This document shows, in pieces, positions 56,900 through 64,000 of a stretch of DNA of 64,000 nucleotides (position 1 is its first letter; every line of letters starts with the position of its first letter). The DNA is from Rhizobium sp. BT04 (GTDB taxonomy: Bacteria; Pseudomonadota; Alphaproteobacteria; Rhizobiales; Rhizobiaceae), in the NCBI RefSeq assembly GCF_030053135.1, contig NZ_CP125652.1:3280501-3344500 (forward strand), written 5' to 3'. Both the position numbers and the translations under genes were made by a program. The notes beneath the pieces were generated by a model, which was not told the DNA's origin, ran no database searches, and saw only the letters and a program-made list of their open reading frames with translations.

Positions 56900-56928
56900 T
56901 TGCTGAAAACCCTGGTTCTGGCTATATT
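56900..56928 (+). promoter_or_regulatory. Promoter of the VapBC-type module
   Basis: TTGCTG and TATATT are separated by 17 nt, with the antitoxin start about 25 nt downstream. The region before it (56668-56899) contains no recognised gene. Confidence 0.55.
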
Positions 56929-56952
56929 ACTGGAAATAAGCCGGAGGTCATC

Positions 56953-57252
56953 ATGGGAAGTTCACAGAAGCGCGCCATCCAAAATTATCGATCCCGCCTT
57001 GGCGAGCGCGGCTTGGTGCGCTTCGAAGTGCTCGGCAAGGACGCTGATCGCGACCTCATCCGGTCGCTCGCCCGACGCCTGTCGGAGGACACGCCCGAGG
57101 CTTCGGAGCTGCGCGCGACCGTAAGCAAGTCGATCGTCGGCGAGACGCCGAAGCCTGGTGGGATTCTCGCCGCATTGCGTCGTTCGCCGCTGGTGGACGC
57201 CGACCTCGACCTTTCCCGCCCCCGGGAAGAGGGACGCAAAGTCGACTTGTGA
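56953..57252 (+). CDS. Antitoxin of a VapBC-type module
   Basis: The 99-residue protein, basic and helical, reads NYRSRLGERGLVRFEVLGKD and ends GGILAALRRSPLVDADLDLS, which matches antitoxins paired with PIN toxins. CCGGAGG precedes the ATG. Its stop overlaps the GTG start of the toxin gene (GTGA). Confidence 0.8.
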   Translation: MGSSQKRAIQNYRSRLGERGLVRFEVLGKDADRDLIRSLARRLSEDTPEASELRATVSKSIVGETPKPGGILAALRRSPLVDADLDLSRPREEGRKVDL

Positions 57253-57680
57253 CGCGCTACCTCCTCGATACCAACATCATCAGCAATGTCGTCAAACCGC
57301 AGCCATCGGAATCGCTTCTTGCATGGATGTCGACGCAGCGCGACGAGGATTTGTTCATCTCCTCACTGACCGTTGCGGAGATCCATCGCGGAATTTTGGA
57401 GAAGCCACGCGGCAAGAAACGCGACGCGCTCGACAAATGGTTTTCCGGGCGTGAAGGACCGCAGGCGCTGTTTGCGGGCCGCATCCTGTCGTTCGACGAC
57501 AAAGCGGGCCTGATCTGGGCACGGCTGATGGCGGAAGGGAAAGCGGCCGGCAAGCCGCGCAGCGGGCTCGACATGATCATCGCCGCTGTCGCCGCGGCGA
57601 ACGAGTGCGTTGTTGTAACGGATAACGAAAAGGACTTTGCCGGACTCCAGATCGTCAATCCGATCCACGGAGCAGTCTGA
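57249..57680 (+). CDS. PIN-domain toxin (VapC/FitB-like), GTG start
   Basis: The 143-residue protein has the PIN acidic residues: LLDTNIISNVV, LTVAEIHRG, GLDMIIAAVAAAN and VVTDNEKDF. VapC toxins are Mg-dependent RNases that cleave tRNA or rRNA when the antitoxin is degraded. The four-base overlap with the antitoxin gene couples the two. It looks intact. Confidence 0.9.
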   Translation: MTRYLLDTNIISNVVKPQPSESLLAWMSTQRDEDLFISSLTVAEIHRGILEKPRGKKRDALDKWFSGREGPQALFAGRILSFDDKAGLIWARLMAEGKAAGKPRSGLDMIIAAVAAANECVVVTDNEKDFAGLQIVNPIHGAV

Positions 57681-57804
57681 TGCGGCGGTCTCGGCTGTTT
57701 TCGTCCGCGTGCTGATGATCGTCTGAGAGGCAAGCGGGGTAGTCAAGAGAGCCCTCGGCTTCTGACCGGATTACGGCAAGCGTCGCCGGCCACCTGCCGG
57801 GCCG

Positions 57805-58701
57805 TCAGTCGCGCGATATAGATAGCCCCGCGAGAAGCGGAGCGTACGCCGCGAGCCTGCGGGATACGAACTCCGTGAAGAGCCGCACGCGCTTCGTCTT
57901 GCGTGTCTCCCCCTGTGTGAGAAGCCAGAGCGTCCCATGCATGGGCAGGTCGGTGCCCGGCACCCTCACCAATAGAGGGTCGGAATCGCCGACGAAGCAC
58001 GGCAGTTTCGTCATCCCGATCCCTTGCTGTACTGCAACGATCTGCGTCTCGGCGTCCGGGGTCCTGAACGGAACTCCCGTGGTGTAAACCTCTCCCTCGC
58101 GCGCCCAGACCGGGAGTCCATGATTGTCTATGACGATCCACCGAATGGGATCAGACGCGCCCGCACGCCACGCGGCTAGTCGATCGCGAGACATGTAGAC
58201 GCCGCTGAACAGCTCCGGTCCCTTCAGGCCGTGAAGATTGAGCGGCAGGGTCTTGCGGTCGGCGACAATGCGGATCGCGACGTCGGCCTCTCGGTTGGTC
58301 AGATTCGCGACCTCGCCGGTCGACAAGATTTCCATCTCGATGTCCGGATGCAGACGCGCGAAGTCGGCGAGATCCGGCATCAGCAGGTGTGTGGCGAGGA
58401 ACGGTGGAAGCGTCACCCGCAAAAGCCCGCGCGCGCTCTGGTCGCGACCGAAGACGCGCGTCTCCAGCTGGTGCGACGACGCTTCCATCTGGTTCGCGAG
58501 TTCGAGGACCTCTTCGCCCGCAGCCGTCAGGCGGTAGCCCGAAGGCAGCCTTTCGAACATCTGCGCCCCGAGGCGTTCCTCGAGCTGAGCGATGCGTCGC
58601 AGCACGGTCGAGTGATTCACCCCGAGGCGCTTGGCGGCAGCCCGCACCGAGCCTCCGCGCGCGACGGCAAGAAAGTAGCGAACGTCATCCCAGTCGATCA
58701 T
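57805..58701 (-). CDS. LysR family transcriptional regulator
   Basis: The 298-residue protein has SVRAAAKRLGVNHSTVLRRI (helix-turn-helix) and a binding domain with VTLPPFLATHLLMPDLADF. It is the subgroup that is divergent from SDR-type oxidoreductase genes. The SDR 292 nt away is a probable target. Confidence 0.92.
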   Translation of the reverse strand: MIDWDDVRYFLAVARGGSVRAAAKRLGVNHSTVLRRIAQLEERLGAQMFERLPSGYRLTAAGEEVLELANQMEASSHQLETRVFGRDQSARGLLRVTLPPFLATHLLMPDLADFARLHPDIEMEILSTGEVANLTNREADVAIRIVADRKTLPLNLHGLKGPELFSGVYMSRDRLAAWRAGASDPIRWIVIDNHGLPVWAREGEVYTTGVPFRTPDAETQIVAVQQGIGMTKLPCFVGDSDPLLVRVPGTDLPMHGTLWLLTQGETRKTKRVRLFTEFVSRRLAAYAPLLAGLSISRD

Positions 58702-58750
58702 GGTGCCAGCCGATCATGGTGCAATCCGGCACCGCGCGGTGCGCCTTCCA

Positions 58751-58789
58751 AAGCCCGTATCTAACGCATTCGTACAGCAGTACGGGCTT
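58751..58789. promoter_or_regulatory. Inverted repeats between LysR and SDR genes
   Basis: AAGCCCGTA (58751) and TACGGGCTT (58781) form a 9-bp inverted repeat; inside it CGTAC-AGCA-GTACG is a tighter dyad. This fits a LysR binding region in the 292-nt divergent gap. Confidence 0.6.
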
Positions 58790-58993
58790 TCATCATAGCC
58801 TATGCCGACGAGCGCGGCCCAATTCCGAACGACGGACACCGATCGTCGCGGCTGACGTCCGTCGTCCAGCCGGATCGATTTTGCACCACCGATGTGCGCG
58901 CTTCCGCACTCAATGCCTGACTCCGGCGGACCTATTTTGAGGGTATCGGGGACCTCCCCGAACGATCACAGGCGGAGCCTGGAAGGAGAAGTC

Positions 58994-59728
58994 ATGGGAA
59001 AGCTTGAGGGTAAGGTTGCAGTCATCACGGGTGGATCGAGCGGCATGGCGCTGGCGAGCGCCAAGCGGTTCGTTGAAGAAGGCGCCTATGTTTTCATCAC
59101 GGGTCGGAGACAGGAGGCGCTGGACGAGGCCGTCAAGTTGATCGGCCGGAACGTGACCGGCGTGCGCGGCGACGCGTCCAATCTCGACGACCTCGACCGC
59201 CTGTTCGATACAGTCAAGCGGGAAAAGGGCAAGATTGACGTCCTGTATGCGAGCGCCGGCACGGGCGAAGCCGTCCCACTGGGCGAGATCACCGAGCAGC
59301 ATTTCGATGCGACCTTCGGCCTGAATACGCGCGGCACGCTGTTCACGGTGCAAAAGGCGTTGCCGCTGTTCAACGATGGCGGATCGATCTTCATGACCGG
59401 ATCAGTTGCTTCGGTGAAAGGTTTTCCTGGTTACAGCGTGTATGCAGCGAGCAAGGCGGCGCTGCACGCATTCGCACGCGGGTGGCTCAACGAGCTGAAG
59501 GGCAGGAATATCCGGGTGAACGTGCTGCACCCTGGGCCGATCGCCACACCGATGCAGGACCAAGTCCTCACCGAGGAGGCGAAGCAGATGTTCGAATCCC
59601 TGATCCCGCGGGGAAAGATGGGTCGTCCTGAGGAAATTGCGGCGGTCGCGCTGTTTCTTGCTTCAGACGATTCGAGCTTCGTGAATGGGGTAGAGTTGTC
59701 TGTCGACGGCGGCTTCTCGGCCATCTGA
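58994..59728 (+). CDS. SDR family NAD(P)-dependent oxidoreductase
   Basis: The 244-residue SDR has TGGSSGMALASAKRF, a modified glycine motif (Gly-x-x-x-Gly-Met in place of Gly-Ile-Gly), and GYSVYAASKAAL with the catalytic Tyr and Lys. It likely uses NADPH, from GRRQEALDEA. The start has AAGGAG upstream. It is downstream of a LysR-type gap and followed by an F420-reductase-like gene. Confidence 0.88.
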   Translation: MGKLEGKVAVITGGSSGMALASAKRFVEEGAYVFITGRRQEALDEAVKLIGRNVTGVRGDASNLDDLDRLFDTVKREKGKIDVLYASAGTGEAVPLGEITEQHFDATFGLNTRGTLFTVQKALPLFNDGGSIFMTGSVASVKGFPGYSVYAASKAALHAFARGWLNELKGRNIRVNVLHPGPIATPMQDQVLTEEAKQMFESLIPRGKMGRPEEIAAVALFLASDDSSFVNGVELSVDGGFSAI

Positions 59729-59877
59729 ATTCGCGCCGGATCGCCGGAAGTGGCTGGCTGTCCGGCCGCGCGGAAGCCGTTCACGGCAGGACGCGCAATG
59801 GTGGCCACACAGCGGAACGAATACCCAGCGCCGTTGAAGGCCGGGGAACCAATATCTACACGGATTGGAGAAGCATT

Positions 59878-60480
59878 ATGAGCTATGCGATTGTAGGATT
59901 CGGTAAGATAGGCCAGGCGCTCGCCTACGCCTTCGCACGTAAAAACATCGACGTGACCGTTGCGAGCCGCCGGCCGCCCGAGGCGTTGGCGCCGCAGGCT
60001 CAGGCGATTGGACCCACGGTCGTCGCCAAGTGGCTGCGGGATGCACTCGAGGCCGACACAATCATCCTGGCGGTCCCGTTCTGGGAGCATCGCGAGGTTG
60101 CGAAGGCCCTGCCGAACTGGGAAGGGAAGACAGTCATCGACGCGACGAACTCGTTTCCCCTTCCTCCCGAAGAGCTGGACGGCCTGCCGTCTTCCGCCTT
60201 CGTTGCGAAGGCGTTCACCGGCGCCAAGCTCGTGAAGGGTTTCAATCACCTGATTGCGGCCACCCTGGCTGCTGATCCGATCGTCGAGGGTGGGCACCGG
60301 GTCGTCTTTCTGTCGAGTGACGACGAGGACGCGATCGCTCATGTGGCCGCCTTGGCCAAACAACTCGGCTTTGCACCCGTCAAGGTGGGAAAGCTCGACG
60401 AGGGTGGCGCGCTGGTGCACGCACGCGGCCGCACTTGGGGCCAGCTCATCTTCCAGGATTTGTTCAAGAAGGAGCAGTAA
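59878..60480 (+). CDS. NADP-binding protein, F420-dependent NADP oxidoreductase-like
   Basis: The 200-residue protein has the Rossmann motif YAIVGFGKIGQALAYAF, TVASRRPPEA (NADP-binding Arg) and DTIILAVPFWEH, followed by VIDATNSFPLPPEE. It is of the NpdG-like family (coenzyme F420-dependent in archaea), though here an F420-independent role is more likely. It lies 149 nt after the SDR gene, probably in the same operon. Confidence 0.8.
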   Translation: MSYAIVGFGKIGQALAYAFARKNIDVTVASRRPPEALAPQAQAIGPTVVAKWLRDALEADTIILAVPFWEHREVAKALPNWEGKTVIDATNSFPLPPEELDGLPSSAFVAKAFTGAKLVKGFNHLIAATLAADPIVEGGHRVVFLSSDDEDAIAHVAALAKQLGFAPVKVGKLDEGGALVHARGRTWGQLIFQDLFKKEQ

Positions 60481-60526
60481 TCGATCTACGACCCGGGCGA
60501 TCGGCGCCGAGAACTGGTCGCGCGTG

Positions 60527-60631
60527 CTAGAGCATTCCAGGAAAAGTGCGAAGCGGCTTTCCGTCCGGAATTGCGTGAAAACAAAAGGTTAGAGCGGTTC
60601 TGGCTTCTGTGAAAAGCTGAACCGCTCTAAC
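60527..60631. repeat. Interspersed rhizobial-style repeat with 13-bp inverted repeat
   Basis: The element reads AGAGCATTCCAGGAAAAGTG and continues to an inverted pair GTTAGAGCGGTTC (60588) and GAACCGCTCTAAC (60619). The remainder of the 339-nt gap to guaA shows no recognisable feature. Confidence 0.8.
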
Positions 60632-60819
60632 GTCTTCGAGCAGCGCGCGACCGAATACTTGAAGGTCACAAAGTCGCGAAGGTTGGGGTGGGCCGGACGG
60701 CGTATGGGCGCCGTTCGAAGAGCGGGGAGACGCGCGACAGAGCCGCAGATCTGCGGGTCGCCTGGAATCTATCGACTGCTATCGATGCCTAGGATTCGCC
60801 TGAGAGTCCTCTGTCCCCT

Positions 60820-62382
60820 TCACTCCCACTCGATCGTACCCGGCGGCTTCGACGTAACATCGTAGACCACGCGGTTGATGCCGCGTACCTCGTTGATGAT
60901 ACGCGTGGCGGCGCGGCCGAGGAATTCCATGTCGTAGTGGTAGAAGTCCGCCGTCATGCCGTCGACGGATGTGACGGCGCGCAGCGCGCAGACGAATTCA
61001 TAGGTGCGGCCGTCGCCCATGACGCCGACGGTCTGGACGGGCAGCAGCACGGCGAAGGCCTGCCAGATGGCGTCGTAGAGGCCGGCCTTGCGGATTTCGT
61101 CGAGATAGATCGCATCAGCCTCGCGCAGGATCTCCAGCTTTTCGCGGGTGATGCCGCCGGGGCAGCGGATGGCAAGGCCGGGGCCTGGGAAAGGGTGGCG
61201 GCCGATGAAGCTGTCGGGCAGGCCAAGCTCGCGGCCGAGCGCGCGCACCTCGTCCTTGAAGAGCTCGCGCAGCGGCTCGACGAGCTGCATCTTCATGCGC
61301 TCCGGCAGGCCGCCGACATTGTGGTGCGATTTGATCGTCACCGACGGGCCACCGGTGAAGGAAACGCTTTCGATCACGTCGGGATAGAGCGTGCCCTGGC
61401 CGAGGAAGTCGGCGCCGCCGAGCTTCCTTGCCTCTTCCTCGAAGGTTTCGATGAACAGCCGGCCGATGATCTTGCGCTTGGTTTCCGGGTCGCTGACGCC
61501 TTCGAGTTCGCCGATGAAACGATCGGCGGCATCGACGTGCAGCAGGTGCAGATTGTAGTGCTCGCGGAACATGGCGACGACACCGGCCGCCTCATCCTTG
61601 CGCATCAGCCCGTGGTCGACGAGGATGCAGGTCAGCTGGTCGCCGACGGCCTCGTGGATCAAGAGGGCTGCGACGGAACTGTCGACGCCGCCCGAAAGCG
61701 CGCAGATGACGCGCTTGTCGCCCACCTGCTCGCGGATCTGCTCGACCGCCTTCTGGCGATAGGCTGACATCGACCAGTCGCCCTTGATGCCGGCGATGTT
61801 GTGAATGAAATTGCCGATCAGCTTGGCGCCATCAGGCGTATGCACGACCTCGGGGTGGAACTGCACGCCGTAATATTTGCGCTTCTCGTCAGCAATGAAG
61901 GCGTAGGGCGCGTTGGAGGAGGTGGCGACGACCTCGAAACCATCCGGCAGCGCGGTGACGCGGTCGCCATGGCTCATCCAGACCTGATGGCGCGAGCCGG
62001 AGGACCAGAGGCCCTCGAACAGCTGGCAATCCCTGTCGACCTCGAGGAAGGCGCGGCCGAATTCGCGGTGATGGCCGCTTTCGACCTTGCCGCCGAGCTG
62101 CATGCACATCGTCTGCTGGCCGTAGCAGATGCCGAAGACCGGCAGGCCGCTGTCGAAGATGATCTGTGGCGCTCGCGGCGATCCCTCGTCCACCGTGGAA
62201 GCCGGGCTGCCGGACAGGATCACGGCCTTCGGCTGCAGGCGGTTGAAGCCCTCTTCGGCCGATTGGAAGGGAACGATCTCGCAATAGACGCCGGCCTCGC
62301 GCACGCGACGTGCGATGAGCTGGGTCACCTGGCTGCCGAAATCGACGATGAGAACGGAGTCGGGATGTGCTGTCTGGGTCAT
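60820..62382 (-). CDS. guaA: GMP synthase (glutamine-hydrolysing)
   Basis: GuaA converts XMP to GMP. The 520-residue protein has the amidotransferase domain ([12 protein letters not shown] with catalytic Cys, [11 protein letters not shown]), the PP-loop [20 protein letters not shown], and a C-terminal dimer domain ending [21 protein letters not shown] sequence ([17 protein letters not shown]). Length and motifs are normal. Confidence 0.97.
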   Translation of the reverse strand: MTQTAHPDSVLIVDFGSQVTQLIARRVREAGVYCEIVPFQSAEEGFNRLQPKAVILSGSPASTVDEGSPRAPQIIFDSGLPVFGICYGQQTMCMQLGGKVESGHHREFGRAFLEVDRDCQLFEGLWSSGSRHQVWMSHGDRVTALPDGFEVVATSSNAPYAFIADEKRKYYGVQFHPEVVHTPDGAKLIGNFIHNIAGIKGDWSMSAYRQKAVEQIREQVGDKRVICALSGGVDSSVAALLIHEAVGDQLTCILVDHGLMRKDEAAGVVAMFREHYNLHLLHVDAADRFIGELEGVSDPETKRKIIGRLFIETFEEEARKLGGADFLGQGTLYPDVIESVSFTGGPSVTIKSHHNVGGLPERMKMQLVEPLRELFKDEVRALGRELGLPDSFIGRHPFPGPGLAIRCPGGITREKLEILREADAIYLDEIRKAGLYDAIWQAFAVLLPVQTVGVMGDGRTYEFVCALRAVTSVDGMTADFYHYDMEFLGRAATRIINEVRGINRVVYDVTSKPPGTIEWE

Positions 62383-62461
62383 GGCGAGGCTTTAATGAAA
62401 AGCGCTTCGCCTGGCAATCCGGGAAATCGGCGGCATCAGGTTTTTATTGTTCCGATTGTCC

Positions 62462-62554
62462 CCGCGCGTCTGTAAAGACGCGCGGCGCTGGCAGGTTTTT
62501 GTTTTTACGCATGTCGTTATCGCAAAACCGCTGCACACTTTTGCGCGACATGCT
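62462..62554. repeat. Palindromic repeat between guaA and the nucleosidase gene
   Basis: CCGCGCGTC-TGTAAA-GACGCGCGG is a perfect 9-bp hairpin, followed by ACGCATGTCGTTATCGCAAA and GCGCGACATGCTCTAG. The core recalls the repeats at 19021 and 33944. The guaA promoter must lie within or just upstream. Confidence 0.75.
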
Positions 62555-63193
62555 CTAGAACCAGAAAACCCCGTCCTCCAGCGCCGTGAACAGGCTGTCG
62601 ACGCCATAGGAGAGCTTGCGGTCGACGATATGCAGATATTCGGTCCAGCCGGAAATATGCTGCAGCTCGACGGCGCCGTCGGAAATGCCGCGAAGGCCGA
62701 TTAGCGGCAGCTTGTAGCCCTGGCAGGCGCGCAGCACCGCAAAGGTCTCCATGTCGACCATGTCGGCGTCGATATTGGTATAGGCCGCCCCTGAGATGAC
62801 GTTGCCGCCGGTGGAAAGGCTTGCTTCCGGAATGCCGGGAATGCGCAATGGCAAATCGAGCACCGCCGGCAGGTCGAGGAAAGGTGTCTTGCCCTTTTCG
62901 AAGCCGAGCGGCGAGGCGTCCATGTCGCGGTAGGAAACCGAGGTCACCTGGTAGATTTCGGTCTGCTCCAGTTTCGCCGAGCCGGCCGAGCCGAGCGAAA
63001 CGACGAGATCGGGCAGATCGTCGGCCGCATCGAGCCGCGCGAGCGTCTTGGTCAGCGCAACCGCTGCCTCCACAGGGCCGACGCCGGTCATCAGGGGTTC
63101 GATGCGCGACCGCAGGAAGGGACCGTATTCGGCCTCGGCCGCCATGACGAAAAGGATGGATTTTCCTGCGACCGATTTCAGTTCGAACTTCAT
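62555..63193 (-). CDS. mtnN: 5'-methylthioadenosine/S-adenosylhomocysteine nucleosidase
   Basis: The enzyme hydrolyses MTA and SAH to adenine. The 212-residue protein has VVSLGSAGSA, the signature DMVDMETFAVLRACQGYKL and IGLRGISDGA, as in the PNP/UDP phosphorylase family. Its start overlaps the stop of the thioesterase gene (ATGA), so the two are co-transcribed. Confidence 0.92.
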   Translation of the reverse strand: MKFELKSVAGKSILFVMAAEAEYGPFLRSRIEPLMTGVGPVEAAVALTKTLARLDAADDLPDLVVSLGSAGSAKLEQTEIYQVTSVSYRDMDASPLGFEKGKTPFLDLPAVLDLPLRIPGIPEASLSTGGNVISGAAYTNIDADMVDMETFAVLRACQGYKLPLIGLRGISDGAVELQHISGWTEYLHIVDRKLSYGVDSLFTALEDGVFWF

Positions 63194-63639
63194 CCCGTAA
63201 TTCCTTCCCTGCCGCGGATCACCATCATCGTTCCGGTCATGGAGGCGATGAGTTTGGCCGGCCCGTCGCTGATCGCGTAGCCTCGCCCGTCGGCGACGAT
63301 GATGGTGGAGCCGGGTTTGGTGATTTCCCCGCGAAACAGGAAACGATCGCCACGCCCCGGAGACATGAGATTGACCTTGAACTCGATCGTCAGGATCGAA
63401 GCTTCGGGGTCGATGACGCTGTAGGCGGCAAAACCGCAGGCCGAATCGAGCGCGGCGGAAATGATGCCCGCATGCAGGATGCCGTGCTGCTGTGTTAGTT
63501 TGACGTCGAAGGGAAGCTCGATCTCGACGACGCCGTGCTCGACACGCGTCAACTCCGCGCCGATCGTCTCCATCGCCGCCTGCCGCGCAAAATTGCGGCG
63601 AATTCGCGCGCGGAAATCGCCCCTGTCAGTCTCGCTCAT
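63190..63639 (-). CDS. PaaI/YdiI-like hotdog thioesterase
   Basis: The 149-residue hotdog-fold protein has LTQQHGILHAGIISAALDSA (HGG/hotdog motif with the catalytic Asp/Glu region) and TIEFKVNLMSPGRGD. It probably hydrolyses a CoA thioester. The ATG giving MSETDRGD is used; a longer form adds unrelated residues. It opens the mtnN operon. Confidence 0.88.
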   Translation of the reverse strand: MSETDRGDFRARIRRNFARQAAMETIGAELTRVEHGVVEIELPFDVKLTQQHGILHAGIISAALDSACGFAAYSVIDPEASILTIEFKVNLMSPGRGDRFLFRGEITKPGSTIIVADGRGYAISDGPAKLIASMTGTMMVIRGREGITG

Positions 63640-63858
63640 GTCTGCCCCTCTTGCAGCGGCGAAAGTGGCATGGCGGGCCGGATTCGACAAGCTGCACATT
63701 GCTGAAATCGGTCCGGACCGCGGCGGAAAGCGCGCACCGTGTCGCCGGGGCCACCTTTCGACTTTTTGCCGCTGTGCAAGCCGGTGCGAAGACGATTGCA
63801 GCTTCGCGCCCAGCGCGTATTCTCCGCGTCATGTCTGGAAACGAAGGAGCGCCGGCGC

Positions 63859-64000
63859 ATGACGACGATATCGCAATCGGTCCAGAATTTCGAGAGCTGG
63901 CTGGCCGGCGAACTCGGGGCCGATCTCGTCAAGGACGATCTCCGCGAAAAGCACGAGAAGATGCGCAGCGACGATTTCGTCTTCCTGCGCGCCACCTATT
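63859..64000 (+). CDS. DUF2252-like protein, partial (runs off the right edge)
   Basis: Only 47 codons are visible. The N-terminus reads SVQNFESWLAGELGADLVKD and then KHEKMRSDDFVFLRATY, the DUF2252 start. GAAGGAG lies 11 nt before the ATG. The function of DUF2252 is unknown. Confidence 0.55.
   Translation, partial: MTTISQSVQNFESWLAGELGADLVKDDLREKHEKMRSDDFVFLRATY

Overview
The window looks like chromosomal DNA of a Rhizobium (R. etli / R. leguminosarum type) alphaproteobacterium. This is inferred from the high GC content, the families present (BA14K, DUF982, Atu4866-like, MbfA with an Irr-type iron box, BTLCP transglutaminase-like protease), the infC-rpmI-rplT-pheS-pheT order, and palindromic intergenic repeats of rhizobial style. 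No database was searched; all calls come from reading motifs and layout.

Layout. 1-4776 (minus): a tightly overlapping surface-sugar operon, rfbF-rfbG-C-methyltransferase-rfbC-like-glycosyltransferase, which makes a CDP-4-keto-6-deoxyhexose, branches or epimerises it, and probably transfers it to a polysaccharide. 5149-10614: small accessory genes, tRNA-Leu(CAG), a SelW-like protein, a glutamine amidotransferase plus acetyltransferase pair, and a divergent HxlR/MFS efflux locus. 10617-11145: a ccdAB toxin-antitoxin module whose toxin is frameshifted just after its start codon. 11204-18922: lepA, tenA, an XRE-cupin regulator with an acetyltransferase, a HAD hydrolase, an acetylpolyamine amidohydrolase, recX, a DMT exporter and a group III truncated haemoglobin. 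19117-20131: mbfA under an ICE/Irr operator that overlaps its promoter. 20547-27482: a BTLCP protease, a hydrolase, and the translation block infC (ATT start), rpmI, rplT, pheS, pheT.

27539-33890: redox and stress genes (two aldo/keto reductases, LysR, YciE-like ferritin-fold protein, M15-like peptidase, GNAT, Gfo/Idh/MocA). 34193-36597: a chemoreceptor with a C-terminal CheR-tether-like pentapeptide, translationally coupled to its own CheW. 36919-37680: a scar of three relics side by side (IS6-type transposase, pxpA/LamB-YcsF, and direct repeats resembling an IS end). 37686-41431: GtrA, a dolichyl-phosphate-mannose-synthase-like GT2 and a large STT3/GT-C-like membrane protein, plausibly a lipid-linked sugar modification system.

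41739-52175: xseA, a flavodoxin-fold reductase, MarR/DMT and GST/MarR divergent pairs with visible operators, M29 aminopeptidase, ybaK, an ArsC-like protein, an AstE/AspA-like hydrolase, a 2'-5' RNA ligase, ogt and an SDR. 52233-60480: an accessory, regulator-rich stretch (three SDRs counting the one just before it, two LysR, AraC, a PEBP protein, GNAT, a VapBC-type module, an F420-reductase-like protein). 60820-64000: guaA, an MTA/SAH nucleosidase, a hotdog thioesterase and the start of a DUF2252-like gene. No CRISPR array, rRNA operon, intact insertion sequence or prophage was seen.
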